Part shown: one piece after another, positions 23,392 to 36,222 of the stretch | Layout: the number at the start of each line of letters is the position of its first letter | How positions within the stretch are numbered: position 1 is the stretch's first letter | Assembly: GCA_900175165.2 (NCBI GenBank) | Contig: FWWN02000184.1 | Location: forward strand, 62,001-126,000 | From: Rhizomucor pusillus | Taxonomy: Eukaryota > Mucoromycota > Mucoromycetes > Mucorales > Lichtheimiaceae | Reading direction: 5' to 3' | Length of the DNA stretch: 64,000 nucleotides | Position numbers and translations under genes: made by a program | Notes under the pieces: model-generated | Told to the model about the DNA's origin: nothing | The model's database searches: none | The model's input: only the letters and a program-made list of their open reading frames with translations

Positions 23392-24508
23392 ATGAAAAAC
23401 GTTGTATACGTGTCAGGTTATACCAACGACAAAGGTCGAGGCATATACAAGTACGAGTTCAACGACGAGGACGGTCAGCTGTATGGTGGGAAGCTCGTTC
23501 TCGAATGTGCAAGTCCGTCTTGGCTAGCAAAGGCACCGGGATCGCAGTACATTTACGCGCTGAATGAGGTGCCTGAGGGAACCGTCACCGCCATCAAAAT
23601 TGAGGACGATGACAATGGACTGAGCATTGTCAACCAGTGCTCGTCTGGCGGAGCTCACCCTTGCCACGCGCTGCTTATCGTCGAGCAACAGCAGGACAAC
23701 TGTCGTCTCCTGGTCGCCAACTACAGCAACGGCGCTGTAGCTGCTTTAAACATTGATCCCAAATCGGGAGCTGTTTCAGAAGGTCAAGTATTCATTAACC
23801 CAAGCGCGGCTACACTTGGCGTGCCACACCGACAGCAAATGCCCCATGCACACTCGATCGATAAAGTCCAAGGGTGGGCGTATTCCATGGACCTGGGCAC
23901 TGACGAAGCCCGTGTGTTTGATTTACGGGTACCCGACCTCCAGCCCTCTAAAGTCGCGTTCAAGTTCCCGGTTGGCACGGGTCCTCGACACCTAGCAACA
24001 TCTTCCAAAGGTGACAAGGTATACGTGCTCGGTGAGCTATCGAACACCATCCATGTGCTGTCCGTGAATAAGGAAACTGGCGAGCTCGCCGAGATCCAAC
24101 AGATTCGCGCGTTGCCTGATGATTTTACTGGTGATAACTTGGGCTCAGAAATCGCGCTGTCATTGGACGGCAAGTTCCTGTATGCAGCCATGCGTGGACA
24201 TAACTCTATCGCTATATTCCGTGTTTTGGATGATGATGGAAGACTAGAGCTCATTGGCCACGAAAGCACGCAAGGCGATCATCCTCGACACTTTACATTT
24301 GATCCTTCTGGTCAATACCTATTGGTTGGTAACCAGGTATGTTTGAGACACAATGTTGCCTCATTTTTCGAGTTGATGTTACTCATATTTCAATTTTAAG
24401 AACACGAACACAATTGTCGTCTTCAAAGTCGATGCTAATACTGGACTTTTGAACGCTGTTCAAACTGTTGAGCATCCAGAACCTGCTTGTGTTCTTTTCG
24501 CACAATAA
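23392..24508 (+). CDS. 6-phosphogluconolactonase-type beta-propeller (lactonase family)
   Basis: Seven-bladed propeller of the Pgl/carboxymuconate-cyclase lactonase family; members hydrolyse 6-phosphogluconolactone or related lactones. Two exons (23392-24336, 24401-24508) give 350 aa. Typical motifs are VYVSGYTNDKGRGIYKYEF at the start, YALNE, CHALL...LLVANYSNGAVAAL, MPHAHSID (catalytic-site His region), DLGTDEARVFDL, GTGPRHLA, and the repeated GDHPRHFTFDPSGQYLLVGNQ at the C-terminal blades. I chose the ATG at 23392; no in-frame ATG lies upstream. The substrate is not certain from sequence, since fungi usually have the unrelated Sol-type lactonase as well. Confidence 0.85.
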
Positions 24509-24729
24509 AAACGACGGGTAGCTCTACGTATTGCGGCTATAGCAGCGGAACCGTCACTGCGGACTTTTGTGCGGAGAGTGTGGCCGCCTCAGGCGGCGGC
24601 GGTTACTTGGGCTCCAAAGCTGGCCCAAAGCTAAAGATCCCTCCCTTTTAAGTGTGTGCGTTGGTTCCCGCTTGGGTTAAACACTTGACTTACGACAACA
24701 CAATCCATCCATCCATCTAAAGAACAACA

Positions 24730-25197
24730 ATGTCTACCGCTGAACTCGCCGTTGTCTACGCTGCTCTCATCCTTCAGGACGGTAACGTCGACATTACCGT
24801 AAGCATTCCAACCGAAATTTTGAACATTTTTACCTTCCCGAAATGTTCTTAACCCATTCTGTTCCCATTAGGCCGAAAACCTCCAGACTTTGGTCAAGGG
24901 CGCTGGTGTCAACATTGAACCCGTCTGGTTCTCCATTTTCGCCAAGGCTTTGGAAGGTCAGGACATCTCTTCCTTGTTGAGCGGCTTCAGCGCTCCTGGT
25001 GCTGCTCCTGCTGGCGCTGCCGCCGCTGGTGCTGCTGCTGGTGGTGAGGCTGCTCCTGCCCAGGAAGAAAAGAAGGAGGAGGAAGCTGAGGAGTCTGACG
25101 AAGACATGGGCTTCGGTAAATTATCCATACTATAGCTGATAATCGCGTGGACCCATGTTTCTAACGTATCTCCCCTTTCTTAGGTCTCTTCGACTAA
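24730..25197 (+). CDS. RPP1: 60S acidic ribosomal protein P1
   Basis: Component of the ribosomal stalk that recruits elongation factors. Three exons (24730-24798, 24872-25115, 25184-25197) give 108 aa. The N-terminal domain [19 protein letters not shown] is followed by [20 protein letters not shown], an Ala/Gly-rich hinge, an acidic stretch, and the invariant stalk tail [13 protein letters not shown]. The last exon encodes only the final residues GLFD, so the essential GTPase-binding end depends on correct splicing of a 14-nt terminal exon. Confidence 0.97.
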
Positions 25198-25362
25198 ACT
25201 CCACATCCAATATCAATTACAAAACTCATCTTGTAATAAACATTGGATATGCTTACAAAAAAACAAAAGATGGAAATCATGTTCGTGTTGTATTCAAAAG
25301 AAAAGCACAAATTCAGACGTTGCAGAAAGCAGAAAGCGAGTGTACATGTTACTATACGAGAT

Positions 25363-28300
25363 TTATGCATGGACAAGCAACAGGGTGCGCGTGAGGCGCT
25401 CTGTGACAACGAGGTGGATTGGCAGGCTGTTGGCGTTGGAGGGCATCGTGTTTACATAGGAGAGTGCATGGAATCGTTTGATGATATCGCGCAGGGTACT
25501 GTATGCTGAGTGACTAGTTTGATTATGCACAAGATGAATTTCAGTAATTGTAGGTGTGCTTGTGAATTGCTCCCTGGTTATCGGGTTCATGGTCGGTGCT
25601 GGTTGAATCAAATAGCCACTGGCAAGTGGGAGTATCCAGCTTTCGTCATCGTGCTCAAGATGTGTCTTTTTTGAAGAATATGCGACGCGGTGGTTCAGCA
25701 CCAGTGCTCGTGTATCGCTTGCTGAGAGTGTCTCTGTTGATACGGCAGTAGCTCCAGCATCGACCGCTCGCATCGTGGGAGTGCTCACAGTTGAAATTGT
25801 AGCATTGGTGGGTGTGCCAAAATTTTCGGGAGTAGGCGTATTTACAGATGAGCCTGGTGTTTGAGGATAATCCACATTTGAAGACATGTATTGCTGCTGC
25901 TGTTGCTGATTATCCGCCCATTCTTGTATGTGAAAAGATGATTGCAGATCAACGCTGACGATTGCAACTTTTTTGTCATTCGATATTACGTCCGTCCAGG
26001 CTGTTGATTAAAACATTAGATCGAGTAACATAGTATCATGTTAAAATTCTGTGCTCACCTTGTAGTTCTTGTTCAAACAATAGTCCATTTTTTGCAATTA
26101 CAAACGACCACGGCAGTGCAGCTTTCCTGGATATTTGTAGCGTACGCGACCATGCATCTTCGAAAAGCAAACTTAACGGCTTGCCCTTGACATGTATGAC
26201 CGAAAACTCCATGAATTCTCCTTCATTGTCGGTCCACACCAATACAAGCCATCGACGATCGAGACTAAAGGAGTAGCTGACATGCAGAGTTGCGTTTTGA
26301 TCCATAATGGTAGGAAAGGGCATTAGAGGTTTGGAGAGTGTATACTTGATCTTAGCGGGTATCGGTTTGGCCAATACAAAAGGCGGTGTGTATGTAGCAG
26401 CTATTGATCGGGTATCTTCCACGCCCATCTAGACAGGTCGCTTGGTTAGCAAATAACTCAAGACCGTTTATGTTGATCATATAAACATACTTGACCGTGG
26501 TCCCTGCCCACGACAGCGTGACATTTACTGTACACTGAAAATGCAATCTCCTTCAATCCGAACTTGGTATAGCCACCAAACGCTGACGGTCGTAAAATAT
26601 GCTCAATTGGAACCAGCTGCATCGCTAATCGCATTCTGTTCTCTTGAGCGGCTCTCATTGATATACCAACAGTTGCAGCGTGGTAGGATATCATGAGCTT
26701 GTGGAAACATCTGCTGAGATCAAGACTCGATGATTGCCGATCCGTAGGGTCAACAATATAAATGACGATATTCATCTTTTCTGCCATAGCTGCACTTAGC
26801 GCGGATCCGAGATTTTGACATTCGGCCATATAGCTTCGTATCTGTCGCTCAGTCCAGGTTTCGTTAGGCGAGGCAGCTGCGAAGTACAATGTTATATTGC
26901 GAAATAAATATATGTCTTTGTGAATGTACACTTACGCAGAAGTGGTACCGGGACTAATCCTCGACGGTATGGTCCGATGTTCCCTGGGTGATGGCTTCCA
27001 AGAAGACACGTCTCGTACGTAGAACTCAGAGCCTTGAAAAACTGTGCACAGGCACCTTCGAGATGCTCATTGGTGGGATATACGACAAAGTAGCTAATGT
27101 TTTTCCGTGCTGAATATGGTTCTAATCGCAGTTTCTCCCAGAAAGCAACCATCTTGGGAGAGCCTTCAATGTACTCGTCTGAACGGCTGACAACGACGTC
27201 CGGTGGTGATAAAATATCAAAGTTTGGTTCAGCAGGTCTCCGCTTTTTGACTTGATATTTGCCATATTTGGAATGCGCTTGATTCGTTTCTAGATTTTGG
27301 CAAATGGTTTGAGTTCCAAGGATCTGCTTCTAGCGAAAAATTATCATACCTGACAAATCATAGTATTGTTGTATAGTCAATGGACCCTTGACGACCACTG
27401 AACCAGGGAAAGCTGGCTGCTTTAAGCCGGTGCCTTGCTCGGTAGCGCCGCTTTCTTCGAGCTTGCGCTCGAAAACTTCTCCAAGGATATTCTTGAACTC
27501 TAGGGATACTTGGTCGTAATCATTTGGAGACGACGAAAAATACATTACATCTACGTTGGTACGTCAATATTCCAGTCGATGCTTTTATTGTGATTTACTT
27601 ACCATCATTGAAGATATGAGAGACACAAGTGTAACGACTGCATACTCCTCTGGTCGTTTCGCCTTCTGAGATCACACCTCCATCGGCAAAGATAGAAGCA
27701 AGCCCACTGGTAAAAGGATATCCACCCATGACCACCTGCTGACAGAAATACTCCAAAACTTTGCTATCTTCCTGCGACTCTTCACGAAGTGGTTTGTGAT
27801 CTGACTGATTTTGCCAAGCTGTTTTTGCATCCAGATCACCGTCAGCTGAACAAGCACGGAAAGGTGGGGGTTTTGATTTGTCCAGTAAATGTTCGGCGAA
27901 ATCTGCTTGAGCGCTTTGCACTGCATGCATCCAATCCTCGGGCTCTTGCTTTTCTTTATCATCGGCAGAGTAACTTGAGTCTGATTCGCTGGAACTTTCG
28001 TCGTCTGAACTGCTGGTATCGCTGCCGGCATTGTCCAGATCCTGCCCGAATGCATTTTTAGGCGCGTATGATATATCGCTGCTTGCATTCTTAAGGTCAC
28101 CGTTGCGCTGAGCTCCAGAGTCTGCTTCCTTCGTCTTCAGTCGTTTCCTTAGACGTGGCATATAGTCCGGTCGATATATGTCACGCTTCTGTCGTTTGTT
28201 CTGGGATTCTGGTTTTTCGATCGTAGATGGCAAGAACATGAATTTACCGCCGTCTGAATATTTAGAATCGTTTACGCTTTCGCTGAACTTGACGGGTGCA

Positions 28301-30882
28301 AAATCTGGTGGCACAAAGCTGTTTTCTCCTCTGATTTCGCTGTATCGGGGTGTAGCTATGCTTTCTTCATCTGCACCGGGTGTAATTTCCATTTTGGCAG
28401 GCGTCAGCCCCGTTCCTTGTCCAACATCAATTTGGACGGTATCGATGCCAGTCTGACTGCTTGAGGTCGGTGCTGCAATTACCTTGGTATCCTGAAAGGT
28501 ATTGCTTCCATTGACAAGAAGTGGATTATCCAAAAGCTGCCCAGAATTTGCAAAGAATGAATCTAGGTCAAGCGTTTCGTTTTCCACGGACATTGCAGAA
28601 TTTCCAATTTCCTGGACAGGCATCGTCTCCATATGCATAAGTGTCGCAATGTTGGCATCATCCACATGCATGGGTTCTGGTTGATTAAAGCCAGCGCTAG
28701 CATTGTTGGCTGTAGGATCGACGAACATCTCGGGTTGCTTTGCTGGTTCTGATTTGAAGAAATCAAAATCTTCTTCAGTGATGTTGATATCAAGGTTGTC
28801 CAGATCAGCCATATCCCCCCAATCATTCGACATGCCGTACACCATGTTATCAGAGGATTCCAAGGCACCCATTTCAAGGCCCAAATCGAACGCTTCATTG
28901 GCTCCTGCTCCCGGTGATGATTGGTACACCGGAAGTGTGCTGTTCTGCGATGCTGTATTGAGCGCGTTCAGGCCAGAATTCGGGACATTTGGTACCGCAA
29001 AGGATCCCTGCATGATATTATCTTGGCTTTGCTCTTTTCCTCTCGAGACATTGTCATCACCAACGATATCCACGGATGTTCCTGAAGTCACGGGATAGGC
29101 TGCATTCGGCGTGACTATCTGCTCATCCGTCTTTTCTCCGGGAAAATGAAGTCGTGCAAATTCGACGAGTGATAATTGCGACTGCTGCTGCAATCGATCC
29201 GGTTTTCTCTTTTCAGACATGTTATCCATCATTTCGTCAGTGATCGATTCCATCTTTGTGCCGGAGCTAGCTGGGGTCGCGACTGCTTTGGAAAACATCA
29301 ATGGACTGGTGGATACGGATTCGGCAAGCGCTTTGCTTAGCAGAGCATACGTCGATGATGGATCGTTGTGAGATAGATTCTCCAAAACGCTGTTGACTGT
29401 GGTCAGCCTTGGACTTTCATAACCCCAGAAGTTGAGACGAGCTTCGTTGTTTTGACCCGACTTGTCGTATGTACTGAATGATGGTGGCTCGTTTGTCTTC
29501 ATCATTTCGCTGACTTTTTCTGTCCATGCCCAACGGCGCCACAGCTGTCCCAAATCTTCTGTAGTACCATGAGCGTAACCGAAAATGTCTCCATATCCCG
29601 TCGCTGATAATAAGCTTGAGTTTGATGGTACAAATATTAAGGAGGATGGGTATAAAATATTGTTGCCTTGTCGAGAACGAATACAGATCGTTCGGGGTGA
29701 ATTATGTGTCGATTTTTGTAATCTTTCACGGGGTATCTCCAACAGTTTTGACCAGTCTCCCAGTATTTCCTCCTCCATCTGCTCTGGTAAATCGTGCTTT
29801 GAAGGCGACATTGTCACACGTTGACCGGAGGGGCATACAATCACTGCAGGAATTTAGTATTTATGATTTCCAAACACATTTAACTGAATCATGTATGTAC
29901 CTTCTTTCTCCGTTTGCATATCCTGGAATGTCAGAGGCCGAAGTGCTATTCGGCGTACCTCTGGCTGGAAAACCATACTTCCATTTGTCAGATATACATT
30001 GTAAGTACAGGCCACCATCGAGTTCACAGATTTGGCAGGTAATCCATAGCGGTCTGTGTTGTACTGGAGGGAATTTGACTCGAATATAAAATATTCTCCC
30101 AAAGGTATCGCTCCTTTGCATATATTTGCTCTTTTTTACATGCAATTAGCTTTCGCTGTTATATCATATGCGAGGTTGGGTTACCTTCGAATTATGTTCC
30201 TGACCGACTTTATGAAAAGCTTGTACTCCTTTGAGACAGTGACGGATGCAGCGGGTGCATTGGTCTGTGCAAGCGGTCTACCAGGCGACGATGTCGGTGA
30301 CAGCCCTCTAGACACTGCACTCTCCCAAGTAAACGATCCTATCTTGATCTCTGTGTTTCAAAATAGTTTAATATCATCGTTCAAAGGACTATACTCGTAC
30401 ATGAAAACACACACCTTCCAATTGCTTTAAATACTCGTTGTCATCGATCAAGCCGGTATGCCTTTCATCGAACCAGAAAACCCAAAGTTCTAACTGCACC
30501 AGCTGTTGATCGTCGTCGTGTGGTGGGTTTCCTGCCTTTTGTTGACCGTGCATAGAAGGTTTATGCCAGAAGCAAGGTATGTTTTGTTGAAGAAGATCCC
30601 GAAAGGCTTTAATCAAGGTGTTCTCGACGAGATCCGGCTCGCGTTTTGACCGAGCATCGTCAGAGGCCATGCGACCCGCAGCCTCGGATGCTGCTTCACA
30701 TTTCAGGAAATCGGCTAACTTTGAACGCTTGCACGACTGACAGTATACCCGATAGCGTATTTGAGACACACCGCTCTGGAGGTGCACATGCCGGTGGATC
30801 AGTAACGGAACTAGTCGCTATCTGCAATGTCCTTTGTACTTACCACCAAAAATATGTTCGTTAAACTTGAGTCTGACAGCAT
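25363..30882 (-). CDS. MED13: Mediator complex subunit 13
   Basis: Links the CDK8 kinase module to core Mediator and regulates RNA polymerase II transcription. The start exon (from 30882) encodes MLSDSSLTNIFLV, spliced to SGVSQIRYRVY. An exon near 30,680-30,430 has NIPCFWHKPS and LELWVFWFDE. A block near 30,100-29,870 has YFIFESNSLQYNTDRYGLP. The large exon 29,844-27,595 begins IVCPSGQRVTMSPSKHDL, keeps DWSKLLEIPRERLQ and NILYPSSLIFVPSN, and then becomes a long disordered acidic region. The C-terminal PIWI-like/MID region at 27,150-25,363 has FWEKLRLEPYSARKNISYFVV and LGSHHPGNIGPYRRGLVPVP. Intermediate introns near 27,550, 27,350 and 26,030 were seen; not all borders were fixed. It converges with P1. 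Confidence 0.9.
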
Positions 30883-31457
30883 CAAGACTTGTCACGGGCT
30901 CATTTAAGTAAAGTAAGGCACTCAGTGAAGAAGAAAGAAGAGCAGAAAAACCCAGCTTGCGTCACCCAACCTGGCAAGCATTTGTCGCACGGACTTCGTG
31001 ACATGGTGCAGAATTAAAAGCTGATTGGATTATGTAAATGCATTGAAAGGCTCAAAAACTATCCGATTAGCAAGAATGTCTGGTTTGTATGCTACTGATT
31101 CACCCCGCTTATTCCTTGTTAGAGTGCTCGTAATAGCTAGACAGGCCAAGATGTTCTGTGACACGAAAGCTGCAAAAATGACCCCTTAAAATTCGAAACG
31201 CATAAAACATACGATTATATCTATAACAGCAACTTTTAATGATTTACAATGTCAAACTAAACTAGGATCAAAATCCCTTCGCCCTTGCAGTGCACCTTAA
31301 CAACAGATTCACCTTATTCCCCAAAATAAGTTCTTCTTCGCTTCTGCTGTCTCCGCTTCAAAACCCGTCCGGAAGTCACAGATTTCCCCACAAGGAAACT
31401 ATTGCTGCATTCATCGAAAAAGCAAATTTCTCCTTGGTTTTTTTTTCGGCAACTACA
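30883..31457. other. Divergent spacer between MED13 and TYW1
   Basis: 575 bp between the two start codons. No TATA box, repeat or small gene was recognised. An alternative open reading of 30,883-30,960 on the minus strand lacks an ATG. Confidence 0.6.
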
Positions 31458-33689
31458 ATGATGAATAATGTCGTAAACAGTCTGCTTAACGGTTTCTCGA
31501 GTATGCTAGCTCTCGGTCCAGAAACATCTCAGCAAGGCTGTGCTTGCGCTGGAGGTGCTTCTGGACCGCAAGGAGGCTGCTGCAAGTTAATGGAGACTAC
31601 TACTGCCAACGAGAAAGACAGCTGCTGCAAGTCGAACGATCAAGTGACCGAGATTGACGTCTTGAAAGTTTTATACTCAAGCTTGACGGGAACGTCCAAG
31701 GTCTTTGCACAGGAACTCAAGGAGAAGCTGCTTACTGAGAAGAAGCTAGCCATCAAAGATCTCCAAGTTGTTGATATCACTGAATACGACAATGACGATT
31801 TGTTAGCTGAAACAGCCATCTGTGTCTTTATCCTCTCTTCATACAACGTCGAAGGACCATTGGATTGGTACTTTTAACGATAACAGTAGTGATCGTGCCA
31901 GATTTTTTTCTCACGATTTGAACGTATAGGTTTACAAAATGGCTTCGTGATTTGCGATATGACTGGAGAGTTGATAGACTGTCGCTTCAGAAACTTCGAT
32001 ACGCGGTGTGCGGTCTCGGCGACTCGGCGTACGGTGATGAATTCAATGTAGCGGCTCAGCAAATCGACAAATGGCTCGGTCAGCTTGGAGCAACCCGTAT
32101 TTATCCTTTGGGTGCCTGTGATAAAAACAATGATCAAAAGGCCCAGTTCGACGACTGGTCGCGACAGTTCATTACCGAACTTCAAGACAAGCAGTCTCTT
32201 GAGTTTGCACCGGCGCACGTTGAATATGACTCTGACGCTGAAGAAGATACTAACGACAGCGCTGCGCTTGGATCAGAAGACGAAATGCTTGATGTGGAAG
32301 ATATCGGCAAAATGGCAACGAAGTTAAAGCAAGCCAAGCTGAACCGCGAGCAGGAAGAGCAAGAATTCGCAGTTTCGCAAGCAAAAGCCAAGAGAACAAT
32401 TGGTACCGACGCAGCAGTCAAAAGGACACAAGAACCTCGAGAAATGGTGTCTCCGATGCTGCATAAAAACCTTACCAAGCAAGGTTACAAGATTGTCGGA
32501 TCGCATTCTGGAGTTAAGATTTGTCGATGGACCAAATCAGCGTTGAGAGGAAGAGGATTCTGCTACAAGCATAGTTTCTATGGTATTCAAAGTCACTTGT
32601 GTATGGAGACGACGCCCTCTCTGGCTTGCGCCAACAAATGCGTCTTTTGCTGGCGGCATCACACAAACCCTGTTGGCACCACTTGGCGATGGAAGGTGGA
32701 TGATCCAAAGTTTATTTTGGATGGTGCCATGGAGAATCACTACAAAATGATCAAGCAACTCAAAGGTAAGCGATTAATTTCTCAGATATATAAGTGACCG
32801 TAATATTCACTTTATTCATTTTAGGCGTACCGGACGTCAAAGCAGACCGTTTCCAGGAAGCTTTTACTATTCGTCATTGTGCATTGTCGCTCGTAGGCGA
32901 GCCGATCTTTGTAAGTCAGTAATGGATCAAGGCAAAGAAAATATTGCTAACGTTATTTTTTTACGGCAGTACCCTCACATTAATGAATTCGTCAATCTTC
33001 TCCACGAACACAATATTTCCTCTTTCCTTGTCACCAATGCCCAATTCCCCGAGAAAATTGCAGAAATGGCACCTGTTACACAGCTTTACGTTAGCATCGA
33101 TGCGGGAACAAAAGAAGGACTGAAAAAGATCGATCGGCCGCTGTTCCGAGACTTTTGGGAACGATTCTTGACTAGTTTGGAAGCATTGGCTGAAAAGGGA
33201 CAACGCACAGTATACCGTCTTACGCTTGTCAAGGACCACAATACAGAAGAAATTGAGAACTATGTAGAACTTGTTCGACGAGGCCGACCATCCTTCATCG
33301 AAGTCAAGGGCGTCACTTACTGCGGCTACAGCGGTGCAAGCAACCTGACAATGGCCAATGTTCCTTACCACCATGAAGTAGTCGAATTCTGCAAGCAACT
33401 GGTGGAAAAACTCGGACCAGATTACGAGATATCCTGCGAACATGCTCACTCGTGCTCCATTCTTATTGCCCAGACGAGCTTCAAGATCAACGGAGAATGG
33501 TACACGCACATTGATTATCCAAAGTTCTTTGAATTAGTAAGGAGCGGCAAGCCATTCACAAGTCTGGATTACATGGCCAAGACTCCTGATTGGGCTGTAT
33601 TCGGTGCACCCGAAGGAGGATTTGATCCAGAAGAAACACGGTTCTACCGTAAAAATAGGAAAGCAGCTGTTGCAGCTGCGGCATCGTAA
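31458..33689 (+). CDS. TYW1: tRNA 4-demethylwyosine synthase (TYW1)
   Basis: Radical-SAM enzyme that builds the tricyclic imidazo-purine core of wybutosine at G37 of tRNA-Phe, using pyruvate carbons, at the ER surface in yeast. Four exons (31458-31867, 31930-32765, 32825-32910, 32970-33689) give 683 aa. An N-terminal flavodoxin-like domain (about 80-260) has VLYSSLTGTSKVFAQEL (FMN phosphate loop) and YAVCGLGDSAYGDEF. An acidic/coiled linker follows. The radical-SAM domain has the iron-sulfur motif CANKCVFCWRH. Also present are SIDAGTKEGLKKIDRPLF, FIEVKGVTYCGYSGAS and DWAVFGAPEGGFDPEETRF at the C-terminus. The start is the first ATG of an MMNN pair. Confidence 0.96.
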
Positions 33690-33946
33690 ATAGGATTTTC
33701 CAACAGTTTTGGATAAATTTTCATTGTCATAGCTTCTCGTTTATCAAAAGGAAAAAAGCACGCATTAGTTGCAGGAGGCTATGTTTGTCGTTTGTTCCCA
33801 CTAACGAAAAAGTGGACGGAGTTCCGAAGATCATTGTGAGATCAAATGTCATGTTTCTATTATCGTTGTGACGTGCTGAAATGCGTTATGCAGGAAGAAA
33901 AATGAAATTCTACTATACTTTGAGAACGAACGATGCAAATTCTAAA

Positions 33947-35019
33947 TTACAGTGACACGGTGCGGAAGACCTTGCGGGGCAGCAGTGACAAGATGCCGTC
34001 TACTAGCAAGTAGCGCGTGGCAAACATGGCGACCAGCGCCGTTCCGTACAAGGCAACCCGGTACATTGGACCAAGTTTGATCAGGAATTTCACTATTTGA
34101 TGAGACACATGAGTTAGCACATTTGCTTTTCACATAAATTCCGACGAAAAGCGCACCTGGAGGAGGTGTAAACAAGTAGTTGAGATTAAGACCCGATTTG
34201 AGGGCGCAAGTATGGAGTAACGGAGAATGGAAGAATCCATAAACAAAGAAAGACAACAACGCCATGTTTGGTGAAGGAGGCAGAACGAGGTATCGTCCAC
34301 TGTACATCATGTAAATGGGCGCGGCCAGGATCAAAATGTGCTCTGTAGCAAGATAGTTAGCTGCTATCCTAGGCTGCAAAGTGTACAATCATCCTGTATA
34401 TGCTTACCTGCAAAAAAATTGAAGGTCTCTAGGGGCAGATCGTGACCCCGGAGATCAGGGAACATCAAAGCAGCAAGACCACCCCATTGCGTATGAAGAT
34501 AGATGTTGAACAATACTTTGGATAAGAACTGCTCTGGAGACGACATGACCATAATAAGCAGCAGGGCGCTCATGTGGCAAGGCTGGAGCATGAAAAGACC
34601 CGTGCCACGGATCAGCTTGTGCGTGAGCGTCAGTCCAAGAGATCCAACCAGAGAGCCCAGCAGCAGTTTTTCTGTCAACGAAGCTGGCACCGGTGGTACA
34701 AAGGACGTTAGAAGCTTGTAGTTGAGAGTTCCGGGTCCAATAGCTCGCAACATAAAGTACGAGGTCGCACACATGAAGGTTGTCGATAGGAAGAATATTT
34801 CAACACCGTGCTGTCGAGGGTGGACGTACCTAAACGAATAGAAGTCCAATGTCAAAACCGGTTGTACATTGTCAATTCACTGCAGTCTTACCAGGATCCC
34901 TTGGTCGACTGAGTCCAGTCAGTCTCAAGAGGCAGATCAACTGCCATTCTACGGACGAACTTTTCGAGGCGGGAGGCGACTGGATCCCAGAAATTGCGCA
35001 AAACGCTAATGACAGCCAT
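33947..35019 (-). CDS. TMEM164-family multi-pass membrane protein
   Basis: Four exons (35019-34892, 34829-34408, 34342-34157, 34092-33947) give 293 aa with about seven hydrophobic segments. The core matches human TMEM164: LQPCHMSALLLIM corresponds to the NPCHLVTMMHI block with conserved Cys-His. Then come the helix with LHTQWGGLAALMFPDL, EHILILAAPIYMMYSGRYLV, and FFHSPLLHTCALKSGLNLNYLFTPP with the second conserved His. Human TMEM164 is described as an acyltransferase that makes arachidonoyl ether phospholipids; a lipid-acyl transfer role here is inference. The first exon (residues 1-42) resembles nothing known. Confidence 0.82.
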
Positions 35020-35689
35020 ACTAAGTCCTGCACGCTTCCAAACACACACAAGAAGAAAAGTGATCTGATTCAAAAGCAGCCAGCAGGGACGGAAAAAGAA
35101 ACTTTCAGGAACTTGAACCTTATTGGACAGCCAGGCACAACTTTTGGGTAAGTGGCGAAAATCACATTCGTCGGCAGCAGCAGACCATCAACTTTAACCT
35201 TCCACATACAGATTACATTAGATAGACAGAAATGAGTACAATAGATTACAATAGCTAAAATCATTAAAATCGAATACAGTGGATGTATAATCAAAAGCTA
35301 TCGTACTATACAAGGATCGGCAATCGGGTAATGATGGAATAAGCGGATAATCTTTTAAATGCTTGAATTCCGCGCGATTTAGTGCTTGTCTACAAGCTAC
35401 AGTACTTGCATGAATGATCCGATTTAAAGGAGTGAGCCCTCCTGTCCTGTACGTAACAATGTGATGAGTTAAACAGAATCCAGATTGAGGTAAAACTTGG
35501 CGAATGCTATATATCGTTCCCGGAATATCGTAAAGAGGATTGCTAGTGACTTGATTCATGCAATTTTTTTGCCTCTCTTGGATGTGATTCATTGTTTCAA
35601 AAGAAAAAGTATTTTTTAACGACGACGAATCCCCTCCTTGAGCTTTACTCTTTCTCTCTGGTTCTGTAATCAATTTTCACTACTCCAAG
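35020..35689. other. Divergent spacer, TMEM164-like / H2A variant
   Basis: 670 bp between the two starts. A minus-strand open frame of about 150 codons (35,218-35,673) has no ATG at its beginning and no recognisable motif, so I do not call it. No histone-type AACGCGAA box was seen here, unlike the other histone promoters in this window. Confidence 0.55.
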
Positions 35690-36079
35690 ATGGCTGGAAA
35701 AGCTGGTGGAAAAACCGGAACGCGCACTAATCAAACCCGCTCATCCAAGGCAGGCCTACAGTTTCCTGTTGGCCGTATTCATCGATACCTCCGGCAAGCA
35801 GCCGTTGGCCGCCGTATCGCTTCCGGAGCGCCTGTCTACTTGGCAGCTGTCCTCGAATACCTCGCTGCAGAGGTCCTCGAACTGGCTGGAAATGCAGCCC
35901 GAGATAACAAGCGCGCTCGCATCATCCCACGTCACCTCCAACTGGCGATTCGCAACGACGAAGAACTCAACACGCTGCTCAAGGATGTCACTATTGCTCA
36001 AGGCGGGGTCTTGCCTAACATTCACAGCAGTCTTTTGCCCGAAAAGACTCGAAAGAAAATAGCAGAACAAAACATATAA
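35690..36079 (+). CDS. Divergent histone H2A variant lacking the SQ tail
   Basis: Intronless, 129 aa. The histone fold is clearly canonical H2A rather than H2[78 protein letters not shown]. Acidic-patch residues in EYLAAEVLE and DEEL are kept. It differs from the H2A at 42,844-43,239 in the L1 loop ([12 protein letters not shown] in place of [12 protein letters not shown]) and in the C-terminal tail, which ends [10 protein letters not shown] with no SQE motif for ATM/ATR phosphorylation. Codon choice is less C-biased than in the core histones, suggesting lower expression. Specific role unknown. Confidence 0.93.
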   Translation: MAGKAGGKTGTRTNQTRSSKAGLQFPVGRIHRYLRQAAVGRRIASGAPVYLAAVLEYLAAEVLELAGNAARDNKRARIIPRHLQLAIRNDEELNTLLKDVTIAQGGVLPNIHSSLLPEKTRKKIAEQNI

Positions 36080-36222
36080 CTTCGCTTCGCTACCTCCTCG
36101 TCACACACACACACACACATACCACCGTCTTTAAACCCTTGTTGTTGTTGTAGCAGCTGCTGCGTAGTAATTCAGATTCGCTCAATAATAGTAATATAAA
36201 TAAAAACAAGGGCTGCACCTCT

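Noticed and set aside
35218..35673. Minus-strand open frame of about 150 codons upstream of the H2A variant
   Set aside because: Begins without ATG, has no recognisable motif and lies across a promoter region.
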